From the NCBI RefSeq assembly GCF_037975245.1, contig NC_092571.1:10179917-10243916 (forward strand): a stretch of 64,000 bases of DNA. Reading direction: 5' to 3'. This document shows, one piece after another, positions 19,813 through 30,104 of the stretch. The DNA comes from Apostichopus japonicus (lineage: Eukaryota; Echinodermata; Holothuroidea; Aspidochirotida; Stichopodidae). The notes below the pieces were generated by a model. The model saw nothing but the letters and a program-made list of their open reading frames with translations, was not told where the DNA came from and did not search any database. Every line of letters begins with the position of its first letter. Position 1 is the first letter of the stretch. Both the position numbers and the translations under genes were made by a program.

Positions 19813-21045
19813 ATGGATTATAACATCTTAACTATCGTGTTGCTTAGCCTTCACTCTGCCTCCGGCATCCTTGGCAGTTACATCATTGACGTACAACCGA
19901 TGGACCCTTCAGTCCACGAAGGCAGTGACGTCACACTTAGCTGCTCCAGTACCATCCCTGGAGCGGTGTTAACTTGGTTACAAGTTCCAGAGAGTCATTT
20001 GGCTTTTCAAACCATCCGGAGCTCTTCTTTTGCCGGAGGGAGTAATCTCCATCTAATTAATGGCAGCCGGCTACCAGACGAGAGTTCCTCTACCATATCG
20101 TTCCTCTGCATGGTAAACTATAACAATGAAATTCACCGCAAGATGTCATCTGTGACTATAGTACCCTCAAGTTATCCACTGGAGGTACAAAGCGGGTTAG
20201 TAATATTCCCTTCTAATCCTGTCGCACAAAATGGAACCAATTATACGATAACATGTCTGTCTCCAAGCGACAATAGAACGGATATTGGTTGGTACATTCC
20301 CGGAGACACCATAACACAATTTCATAGTTACGAGGTCGAGAAGTTTGACAATGGCGCCCACTTGACTATATACTTGATAAACGCTGATCCAAATGACCCA
20401 ACTATCTCGATTGTTTGCTTGAAGACTCCTTCAACTCCTTCCACCAAGGCAGTCACTATCCAGGTTGTCGATTACCTTCTCACGACCACGGAGTCGCCAC
20501 TTGAAACCAAATCACCCGACCATCAGCAGCCAACGGTCGCATTCACTGGAACTACTTTTTCACAAAACTCCGGAGGAACTGACAAGTCAAATTTGGGAAT
20601 CCCGATAACGTTAGTGATCATTGCAATAGGGATAGGCTCAGCGTTGGCCATATTCTGTATATTTTTTATTTTTCTGTCGGTTTATATGATATTTCTGTTT
20701 CGTTCTCAGTCATTAGAGCTCCTTGGCAAGGAGAGCTCTGATGACGTCTTTAAGACTTCTCCACGCGTTGTTGACAATCACCATCCGTATCAGAGCGTCG
20801 GAGATAAGGACGCCGAAGCCGCCGCCGCCGCTCGTGATGGTGTGAAGCAGGCCAAAGACGGATACGCTGATCTTCGTCAATACGAGGAAGCAAGGGTTTA
20901 TATGAGATTAGAAAGCAAGTCTTCATCCAAGCCTACAGCAGCAGCAGCCCGCCTTGAAGTACATACTACTGATGGTATCTACGAGGGTGACATACCTGGA
21001 GTACAGATGACGTCATTTCGACAGGAGAGAAGCAGTCAGGTATAA
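19813..21045 (+). CDS. Receptor D: intronless two-Ig membrane receptor with ITAM-like tail
   Basis: A 410-codon frame from the chosen ATG. This start is preferred over 19759 because it gives a classic signal peptide (MDYNILTIVLLSLHSASG). Two Ig-like domains follow: VTLSC...ISFLC and YTITC...ISIVC, the second with GWYIPG around the core Trp. A Thr/Ser-rich stalk leads to a membrane span at about 263-296 and a 114-residue tail. Tail tyrosines are HPYQSV (Y326), GYADL (Y351), VYMRL (Y363) and IYEGDI (Y390). YADL and YMRL are separated by eight residues, matching the ITAM consensus YxxL/I-x6-8-YxxL/I. An Ala-rich low-complexity patch (GCC GCC repeats) precedes it. D has one Ig domain fewer than A-C and lacks the LPDGR motif, so it is a more distant member of the cluster. 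Activation through Syk-type kinases is an inference from the motif. Confidence 0.85.
   Translation: MDYNILTIVLLSLHSASGILGSYIIDVQPMDPSVHEGSDVTLSCSSTIPGAVLTWLQVPESHLAFQTIRSSSFAGGSNLHLINGSRLPDESSSTISFLCMVNYNNEIHRKMSSVTIVPSSYPLEVQSGLVIFPSNPVAQNGTNYTITCLSPSDNRTDIGWYIPGDTITQFHSYEVEKFDNGAHLTIYLINADPNDPTISIVCLKTPSTPSTKAVTIQVVDYLLTTTESPLETKSPDHQQPTVAFTGTTFSQNSGGTDKSNLGIPITLVIIAIGIGSALAIFCIFFIFLSVYMIFLFRSQSLELLGKESSDDVFKTSPRVVDNHHPYQSVGDKDAEAAAAARDGVKQAKDGYADLRQYEEARVYMRLESKSSSKPTAAAARLEVHTTDGIYEGDIPGVQMTSFRQERSSQV
20863..20910 (+). other. ITAM-like motif in receptor D
   Basis: Codons for YADL, eight residues (RQYEEARV), then YMRL. An Asp sits two residues before the first Tyr. The pattern meets the ITAM spacing rule. 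A third Tyr lies inside the spacer. Confidence 0.6.
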
Positions 21046-23384
21046 TATCATCTAGTGTACAACTGAAACTAAAACAGTTTATGATGCACATGGGTCAAAA
21101 ACCATGAAACAGAGCTGCTACATATGCATGGCTTCAAAATTATACACGTGCAAGGACCACGTTGGATTTTAGGGACGACATCAGCTAACGCACCACATGA
21201 ATATGTATGGGAAGTGTACGACACATTCATTAAGGTCAGAAAAACATGGTTACCTTGGTTACTATAGTGAAGGTAATCTTTTAAAGCTGGGGTAGATCAC
21301 CCTTTAGATCAGACTAGTCTCCATGTTTTATAAATCTCTCGATAGTTTTACAAGATGCTACTACAAATTACGGCTTTATAACTCAGTATTGCAACTGTCT
21401 AAAAGGAAGACGGACCAATAACGATGTAAGTATTAATGTGCAATGAACCCTATACGTGGGACATTCAACATTAGTAGTGTTGCAATTAATCCGCCATTAT
21501 TAGTTATATCATACTAAATACATATTATTTCACTTCGAGAATTCAACATTATCATATCACTTCATTGTCAAATCAATTCATGTCAAACATCGACATATAT
21601 CTATATTATTCTATCTTGGATATCGAATTCTGAAGATCTTGACGATTTTCTGAAAATTGCTTAATTGATCACATCTAAATGTTACCAAATGAATCAGTTA
21701 AATTTCTGCATTATAATGACAAATCCGTAAACTTACGAGAACCATTTGTTGCACTATGTTGAAAAGGCAACAACTATGTACAATGTATCAATTTACCTAA
21801 AGATGTTAAGTCGATGGGATTTGAATGCGAATTGGCAGTTTGAAATTAATCAGCAATTCAGTAATTTCTGCCATTTTTAAGATGTATTTTCATATGACAT
21901 GATTCTTTTTCTCTATTATAATAATACCCTAAACGTTCTACATAATGATATGCATATATAAGTTTTTACTTCTTCGGTATGAATGTACCATTTTAGTGAA
22001 TGAATAATGAGCGTTTCAGGTGAAGGTTGATTGGCTTGTCTTTCTCTTGATTCTAGTCTTTCCTGTAACATCTTTAGAATCTTTCATGTATATTTCGTGT
22101 TATTTTCATTTGATTTGTGAATAAGGAACAACACATAATCAACAAACTGGTAGGGCAAAGTAGGACTCAAATTAGTGTACCTGAGTGGGAGTCTGGCTGA
22201 CAAAACAGTTATAATAAAGAATACAAACCTTTATGGTTTTGCAATTGAAAGGACAACTTACAGATTTCAAATACCAAATTTCATGTACCAAATATAAGAT
22301 AATTGATCATAATATCTCCTTTTTCATAATTTCTTGTCACATGTCACTTATACTCTTTAATAAACATTTTTGCATTTTGACTTGTAGTTTGCCGTTGGAA
22401 TGTGATTTCATGACGGGATGGGGCGGGTTGATTCTGGGTGGTTTTCATGTCTTCCTATAGTATGATGGCGAACCAGCACTCGATTTACAATAACACTATC
22501 AGCTCTGGAAAGTCAATGTCACACCAAGTGCATTAATACTGATACACACTTTGATGTTGGCTTTACATTTTGTCCCTTCGAAAGTCAAATTTATTTAATA
22601 TTTGAATTTCGATTTACATTGCCAAATTATGTTGCCTTACTTGTATGGAGTCATTGAAAATGATGTTCCTTCCTTGATTGCTAATTAAAAATAGCAATAT
22701 GTTCATGTTTGTGGTTTTTCTAATAAATTCACCACGCTTGGGGAATGGATAATTTCTACCTTCATCGGGACATTTTTGCTTTGAATTAACTCTGATGTTA
22801 AGAGATATTGTGTGATACTGTGTGATAATGTAGTAACGGCGGGTTAGCACAACGTTTGTAAACTGGACCTTCTTTCTTTCTTAATTATGTTTTTATTCAT
22901 TAAACATTCTTCCTTTCAAGAGCAAAACAAATCTTTCATACTTATTCGTACATTCAACATATTGTATTATAAAGATATTTGCGAATAAAACGAAGTACTA
23001 TAGATTTTCTTGTTAAAGAAATGAGAGTTCTTTTTGGTCAACATAGTTGGTGTCTTTTTTACCGGAAGTAATAGACCTATTACCGGAAACCGTCCTACTT
23101 CCATAAGAATCACTTGGTAACAAACACGCCTACAGGAAATGACCGCTACTATGAGTAACCACAGGACGTGATTCCACGAGATAGATCGGTTTAAAGGTGT
23201 AGCATTTGTTATCACTATCTAACCTCACAGAGAATCGTCGAGTAAAGAAAGGAAGCGGAGAGCTCACATTGACCTATGTTTGATTCTTACATTAGCCAGT
23301 CACAGTTGCCGCAACCGTGACCATGTTCCTCATTTCATAAGACTATCACAGTAAATTACAAGTGCATTGTTAATAGTTATAATT
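21046..23384. other. Intergenic, no gene seen
   Basis: AT-rich sequence. AATAAA at 22213-22218 could end a long receptor D transcript. Short open frames here (for example 22967-23215 minus) show no domain or reliable signal peptide. Confidence 0.45.
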
Positions 23385-23837
23385 ACACAATGTAACCACG
23401 TTGATGTATTAGATGACACAATGTAACCATATAGATTTTAAAGTTAGGTAACACAATGTAACTATTAATTACACAATGTTACCATGTATCTTAGTTAGAT
23501 AATACAATATAACCATATAAATCTATTGGTAAGATACCACAATGTAGCCATATAGATTTCTTAGTTAGATAACACAATGTAACCATATATATCTCAGAGT
23601 TAGGTGACACAATGTAACCATTAATTACACAATGTAACCATTTATATATCTTAGTTAGATAATCTATTGGTAAGATACCACAATGTAGCCATATAGATTT
23701 CTTAGTTAGATAACACAATGTAACCATATATATCTCTTTGTTAGATGGCACAACTTGTAAAAATATATATCTATAAGTGAGATTGCACAATATAACCATA
23801 TAGATATCTGCTTTAGATGACACAGTGTAACCATATA
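23385..23837. repeat. ACACAATGTAACCATATAGAT minisatellite, left part
   Basis: Imperfect tandem copies, roughly 35-45 bp each, built on CACAATGTAACCATATAGAT and CTTAGTTAGATAA. The array is interrupted at 23838 by a transposon and resumes at 26034-26107, so it pre-dates the insertion. Minus-strand open frames through it are by-products of the periodicity. Confidence 0.8.
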
Positions 23838-26033
23838 CAGGCGCGTATCCAGGATTTTCTAACCCGGGGGGCGCGAATTACTATCAAAGCGGAGCGCCAC
23901 CATCGGTTGGCGCGGAGCGTACAAGAAAATTTTTGGTTTTGATACCCCCCAGATCACCGGAAATGGCACTTCTCGGGCTTGAAAATGACGAACCAGATGT
24001 ACACTTTTGCCTGAGAACCAAGTATTTCCCAATAGTTTTTTTTCATCCATAACCTTTTTGAAGATTGTCACCAGTCACACATCATGTTCGACCTCACTGC
24101 ATAAATGACATAATTGGACCTGTATGATTTTCCTCCATCTACATATGACACTTCGTTGTTTACATTAGCATCCGGCGGTATAGGCTACTGCGCAACTTTC
24201 ACGGACCGTACGGCACACGATGCCATGCGATGTAATGACCGATGCTTGCTTATATGATATTGACATTAACATGTTGAACGCGCGCTTCGCGCGCGAAAAT
24301 TTGTTTCTTTTTTTTCCATCCATAACCTTTTTGAAGATTGTCACCAGTCACACATCATGTTCGACCTCATTGCATGTCCTATGGTTCATTGCTTTTGTAG
24401 GTGATTCTACGTCACGGCCCACAATATCCGAAAGCCCCACTTTTCAAGGTTTTAAGCCCATTATTTGTTGAGAATTTAAAAATTCACATTTCTCGTGAAT
24501 AAAATCACTTGAAAACATACCCATAATGTTGCACAAAATTCAATCTATGGATAACCAATATAGAAAAACCCCCTAACAGACAGGTCAAAATTGCACGAGG
24601 AGAGGAAAGTATGATGAATAATGTTGGTGAGGAAATTTTCGAAAATTCCGACACAGTTAATTTATTGGTGTAGAAATATTGCAACCTCTAATAATGGCTA
24701 TTATAAAACTTGGTTGAAGGAACAGAAAAATAGCAGATATTTCCGATATCAGGTATATCGAAACCGAACACTACACACATAGGCGTAGGTCCCGTAGGAG
24801 GCGGGGGCTGCAGCCCCCCCCCCCCCCCGGCAACCCAATTATTTCCAATTTTTTTAGGACACCTACTGAAAGAAAAATAAATAGCAATGAATAGCTTAAA
24901 AATGATCTCCGTGGTAATTAAAATAAAGTTGTAAGCTTGGCCGACAATACTACTGTAAAAGAGAGTTTTGACCTAAATGGATCTGTATGTTTTTTCTCCA
25001 TCTACATAAGATATATCGTTGTTTACATTAGCATTTGGCGGTATACTGTGCAACTTTCACGGACCGTGCGGTACACGATGCCATGCAATATATTGACCGA
25101 TGTTTGCTTATATGATATTGGCATCGATATGTTGAACGCGCGCTTCGCGCGCGAAAAATTTTGGCTTTTTTTCGGGCAAGTCATTACAGCCCCCAAATCC
25201 AATTGGGCTCCTACGCCTTTGACTACACACATAGACAGTTTTTGAGGCTGTTCATCGTGGAAAATGCATTTCAATGCTCACTGATATGATATTATATCTG
25301 CTCTTTGCATTACAAATTCGAACAGGCGTGTAGCGAGTAATTGCCTGTAGGCAAACTATCTAAGCGAAGCGCCACCACGAGTTGGCGCGAAGCGTACAAG
25401 AAAAATTTGGCCGAAAATGCCTCCCAGATCGCTGGAAATGACACTTCCCAGGCCTTGTTAATTGCATCTAAGCATTGTCTATTTTGAAATTACTAGCGAT
25501 GTCATAAAGAAAATTTGCTCGGGGGGGGGGGGCGGTCGCCCCCTTCCCGAAATGTTCCCCGACGACTCGGTCGAGTTCAAGACCAGCCACAGTTGGTTCC
25601 ATATAGCACAATTCTACAATTGTTTAAGGCGTCCATACACACACACGCGTTATGATAGACCATATATAGTATTTATATAGATACATTAGTGAGAGAGGAA
25701 ATATGGAAACGTCAAAAATGGAGTTGTCGATGTAAGGGGTAGGGTGAGGCTCAAACCCCCTCCGTAATCCTTGATCTGTCACTGGCTACCTGTGTATATA
25801 ATAGGGATCAGCGCTTTAACTATGACTGTTCCTCTTTCTCTTCCCGAGGTCTTGGCTATCTTCTACTCCCTCCTTTCTCCTTTTTCCCTTTTTTTCTTTT
25901 TCTTTTCCCTTCCTTCCTCTATTCCTTTTCTTTTTTCCCCCTCCTTTTCCCTTTTTTCTTCTCTTTTTTTCTCTCCTCTTTTCCTTACCCGGGGGGCGCG
26001 CGCCCCCAACGCCCCCCCCTGGATACGCACCTG
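23838..26033. mobile_element. 2.2 kb inverted-repeat transposon inserted in the minisatellite
   Basis: Left tip CAGGCGCGTATCCAGG, and the reverse complement of the right tip is CAGGTGCGTATCCAGG: a 16-bp terminal inverted repeat with one mismatch. Tips of the CAGG..GTATCCAGG type are common in hAT-like elements. Minisatellite sequence lies on both sides. Flanking ATATA is compatible with a target duplication but uninformative in this AT-rich target. No transposase frame is evident. The interior is composite: two copies of a module around GGCGCGGAGCGTACAAG (about 23888 and 25383), two copies of a module around GAACGCGCGCTTCGCGCGCG (about 24278 and 25134), and a pyrimidine-rich stretch at 25868-25985. 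A second element is nested at 24781-25221. Confidence 0.75.
24781..25221. mobile_element. Nested GGCGTAGG-type element, copy 3
   Basis: Starts AGGCGTAGG and ends CCTACGCC(TTTG); the tips are inverted repeats of the same GGCGTAGG type as the elements at 6.7 and 18.8 kb. ACTACACACAT lies on both sides (24770-24780 and 25222-25232), a clear target-site duplication inside the host transposon. Its interior shares the GAACGCGCGC hairpin module with the host element. No coding capacity seen. Confidence 0.7.
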
Positions 26034-26107
26034 ATATATAACTCTCAGTTAGATGACACAATGTAACCACGTAGATCTTTGAGATAGAAAGAACCATTTA
26101 ACCAGGT
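26034..26107. repeat. ACACAATGTAACCA minisatellite, right part
   Basis: Resumption of the array seen at 23385-23837 (ATGACACAATGTAACCACGT and neighbours), separated from it by the transposon. Confidence 0.75.
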
Positions 26108-27474
26108 AGATTTCACAGAAATTCCAATGGCTTTGTGTTGGAAACTATATTATATGAGAACATTCAGCTATAACACTGCACACATAAGATGGTTGAGTTT
26201 TTATCATTATTGACTTATTCATGTGATCAAGCAAGGTTTTGCACTAGTGCAGACCCATATTTTATCTATGAATGTATTCATGCATTATATTAGGAGTTTG
26301 CAAACAGGGCGGATTGAAGACGTTTACGTCTGATGACGTCACACGACCTTCACAAAAAGCAAAGGAATTCTTGTCCGAACTAAACCAAGTATTAAGTTCA
26401 TTAACGAAACAATTTTTGAGTTACAGCGTTTAACAAGGTTTTCGGACTTTGACCTCTGATGACATCTTTTGACCTATGTTGACCCCTGGCATTGTCAAGC
26501 TCAAATTGATGTGCTAATCTTCCGGCAAAACTTGATTTATTTTTCTTTTCAAAAGAGTGATCAACAATGGGTTGCGACTACGCTTTAGTTTTTACCCACG
26601 TTCAGAACGTCGAAAAATCCAAATGTTTTGCGGGAAGTAATTGAATACGACACTTTACGCAATGGTGTTCGGAAGCGAAAACGTTAAACGTTAACGACAA
26701 CTTAAAGACATTCTTCAAGTTCATGTGTTATCAACCAATAGGGATACTGCACTAATTATCGTCTGGCCAGATGCTATGACATTTGTCAACATTCCCCAGA
26801 CGTACTTGAGATGTGCTTACCGAGCTAGGGCTTCACACACATATGCATACACCCATACATACATACATACATACACGCATACATACATACATACATACAT
26901 ACACACACTCTCCGCCTGCATGATTGCATAGGTTACGATTTCATCGAAACCAAAATTGATACCGTATACAACACATGATATAATATGAGCACACATGTTT
27001 TTTTTTAACGAACAGCGGTTACTTCTGACACGCGTGCGAAGTGAACTGAAAAATAGCAATCGAACATCGTACATAGAACTAGAAAGTACAACAACATTGT
27101 CAACAGAACAAGAGAAGTCAATATCCCAGAGATCCGTTATCCCTAACAAATGGATAAATCGCTTAAAGACCAACTATGGAGACTTTTCGATGAACATAAA
27201 ATCCCACCATTTTGCATGTATGTAATCCTTAACTCACTTCAATTACATTGCTGTAATTAACTTTACCAATTTCGGACGTTAAATACGTGAAAAATGGGAA
27301 GAAAAGTCAGCTTTTTATGAAACCTGTTTCACACATTCCTGAAACATTCCGAAGACATCAGGTGACCATGTGACGTCACTGTTTGTATACCTCACTCACA
27401 ACAATACTTTTAGTGTGTAAAGTTGTATGCTTGAGCTGCAAAAACATCAACGATATTACTCCTTTTCCCCCGAA
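26108..27474. other. Intergenic with TGACCT words and a (CATA)n tract
   Basis: TTGACCTCTGATGACATC and TTTTGACCTATGTTGACC near 26450-26485 belong to the TGACCT-rich repeat family. A (CATA)n tract covers about 26835-26910. No supported gene. Confidence 0.5.
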
Positions 27475-27597
27475 ATGCCACAATTCTGTGTTGTTGGAGG
27501 TTGCAGTTATACCTCATCCAACAAAAGCATCAGCTTTTTTAGATTTCCGAGTAAAAGAACCGACGTAAAACGCCGCAGACCTTGGATCAATTTTTGA
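27475..27597 (+). pseudogene. THAP-domain N-terminal fragment
   Basis: An ATG-initiated frame of 40 codons starts MPQFCVVGGCSYTSSNKS and continues with SFFRFPSKRTDVKRRRPWINF before a TGA. The MPxxCxxxGC start, the FxRFP block and the Trp follow the N-terminal half of the THAP zinc-binding DNA-binding domain. The second half (the downstream Cys-x2-His pair) is not found in frame; a +1 shift stays open for about 19 codons and then stops. So this is either a broken THAP gene or transposase (P-element-type transposases carry THAP domains), or a first exon whose partner lies elsewhere. Confidence 0.55.
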
Positions 27598-29254
27598 GAT
27601 CCACGCGGAAAGATTTTTCAGCACCCGGAGTATCTCATGCCCATGAGTCCACATGCATGACCCTGCCTCTGTGTAAGCTGCAAATGTCTCATTCTGCGAA
27701 AGTTATATTCTGTCGATAGCTGTTTCGGACCATGGCCGGACATAGCTAATGTGAAATTGACCGTAAACAAGCTCTGGACGTCCTTACATGTAACATTATA
27801 TCACGCAATTGACAGTATAATATTTACCGTAAGAGATGACCGTGTATATACCGTGCCTATAGGGTAGCATTGTTAGTACATGTATGGCTCACAGCATGTG
27901 TAAATAGTCATGCTATAGGATTTCATCGCATTTATCTAATTCCTTTGTTGTATTCCAGTATCGTGAGTTCGTGATACATTGTGTTATATTGTCCGTTATG
28001 TTTATTCCGGCATCAGCATTGACCAAGGAGTTGAATAAAAACAGTTCTATATAGCGATCGGACGTTTTATTTCGTTAGTGACTGTCTTGTGATTGTGGGA
28101 TGTAACTGGTCAAGGCCTGTTTCAACTTGACCTAACTCTATGGAATTACACAGAGTCACGGTAGTATTTCGCACAGGATTGAACGAGAAACGTGGATTTG
28201 GATATTCACTGCTAAATTTTGTTTATTGAAAGGATACTTTTTCTGTGTTTGTACTTTTGGATATTAAAACGAGTAAGTACTATGTTCAGCTGAAGCTTAG
28301 TCATGTATATGCTACCCTGGTCGATTCGGGTCAGCGTCTTCTCGTAGTTGTTCGATTATGTTTAGTGTCTTTTTGGTAATTCGGTGACAGTAACGTAAGC
28401 CATTTTCCCGTCACATATCACGCATGAGGTATCTTTTAGCTCTATTCTTCTGTTCAGTTTACGGTATCTTGCGATCAAATTGTATTACGGAATCGCCAAG
28501 CTGCTTGCCAGCATGTTCTACAGTATATTGTACCGTACGGACCTATTGACGCTCCGCTATGTAAAAGATGCTTCCATTTGAGTGGAAATTTTGCTAATGA
28601 AATAACCAATTTAACTAAAATTTCTGCTTATAATTGTCTTAAAACTAGTTGTTAACCTTCATGTGTTCTTGTTTTAAGCTAACAGCTTTTCAAACGCTCG
28701 AAATTGGAAGTCAAAAACAGTACAATTGATCGCTATCTGTGTACAAAAGTGCCTATATCAGCGTTTGATTTTCGCGGTATACAAACAATGACGTCACACG
28801 GTGACCAGAGGCTCCTTTGGGTCAATCTCTGTTTCCAGACATTCCAGAGGTTCATGTCACGTGATTATCCAAAATGTCCACTTTCGTGGTCGTTTTTTAT
28901 ATGGGTTTTAGTAGGTTTTACGAAGATTATTTTTTACACATGTTGATTATGGGTATGTAAACTCCTAAATTAATGGAAAATCCAAAAATAAAAATTGCCA
29001 CCATAGTTGGTCTTTAAAATCCTTAGGCCCTATTCAGTGTGAGGGGTATTTCTTGTGGTGCGCGCTACAAGATTGGCATTGCTTGCTCAGTGAGCGATAC
29101 CTACATGACTAAAGTTTAACATAGTCTCTGTTTTTCTAAATTTGGAACCCGTCTGGCCGACATAGTTACCCTTGTCACATATTTTACAGCATAACAATTA
29201 CACAACATTAGAGTTGTCACAATTACCCCATTAATGGACTGGATAATTACCCAG
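27598..29254. other. Intergenic, no gene seen
   Basis: No exon supported. An 80-codon frame at 28704-28946 (plus) has a hydrophobic C-terminus but no other support. Confidence 0.45.
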
Positions 29255-29420
29255 TGGCGTGCACAGGTTTTGGGTGTTTGTGGCGTTTGGTGTTGAGGGG
29301 GGGGATTCCGAATTCCCCCCGTCTGATTAAGGTAGAGGGCTGAACTTTTGTCGAAGGGCCAGAGGCGAATAAAATATTTAACAAAGGAGGCGCTGCCATG
29401 GGGTTATTGAAAAAAATCCC
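29255..29420. repeat. Dispersed repeat fragment
   Basis: Shares a CTGAACTTTTGT core and an AAAGGAGG...CTGC pattern with 890-1010, and begins with CAGTGGCGTGCACAGG, a phrase typical of short inverted-repeat transposons. The matching right end was not found; A-rich sequence follows at 29564-29600. Confidence 0.4.
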
Positions 29421-29737
29421 GGTCTTGGTAGGAAAAGGAGTTTTGCATACAACATTTCATGAAATACTAGGCTATCGTGTGGTTGTAGTTTCAGAAGGCG
29501 AAGTCAATGGATATTTCCTCCATAAAAACTACAATTTTAATATATAAAGTTCAGAATACCAAAAAAGAAAAAAAAAAAAAAAAAGGAAAGAAAAGGAAGA
29601 CGAATAAATAATGCAGATGAAAGAACAAACTTTTCCTCACACAAAAGACGGTTATGGTAGAGGGCGAATTATAGATGATATTTCCGCCATAACCATTACA
29701 ACTTTCGTATGTAAAGGTAACTATTTGTGTAAGATTC

Positions 29738-30037
29738 CTATCGCGGTTTTTCGAGAATCAAGAAGAGAATAAACAAAGAAAGAACGACGAAGAAACAAAA
29801 AATCCCCGAAAGAACAAACCTTTCCTCAAACTTTAGATTCGTCAAACTATTTTGGTGAAAAATCTTTCTTTTCGAACCCGATTTGACTTTCCTCGACATA
29901 AGTGATGAGTGTGCAGCGGAAGGTGGAGGGGGGGGGGGGCTGGAAGAGTCAGTCGTCGCCACCAGTGACACCACTAGGAAGCTCAACATTAAGACGTACA
30001 CCAGCTTCATCTTTATAGAAGAATTGTTTCGATTCAT
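29738..30037 (-). CDS. Possible small secreted peptide
   Basis: A 99-codon frame whose third Met-region, MKLVYVLMLSFLVVSLVATT, is a good signal peptide. It is followed by a Ser/Pro stretch containing six consecutive Pro encoded by a poly-G tract, then a basic segment (SRKVKSGSKRKIF) with dibasic sites of the kind cut in peptide precursors. A second hydrophobic stretch (FCFFVVLSLFILFLIL) closes the frame, so a two-span membrane peptide or a frame that should splice away earlier are alternatives. No homology recognised; the poly-Pro run may be accidental. Confidence 0.25.
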   Translation of the reverse strand: MNRNNSSIKMKLVYVLMLSFLVVSLVATTDSSSPPPPPPSAAHSSLMSRKVKSGSKRKIFHQNSLTNLKFEERFVLSGIFCFFVVLSLFILFLILEKPR

Positions 30038-30104
30038 TTCTCAGTATAGCTTGATTGTAGATTGTTGTCGAATTTGTCTACAGCAATATAGGAAAAGCTG
30101 TTAA

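Noticed and set aside
25771-26097. Phe/Ser-rich and Lys/Arg-rich frames on opposite strands
   Set aside because: Translation of a pyrimidine tract inside the 2.2 kb transposon.
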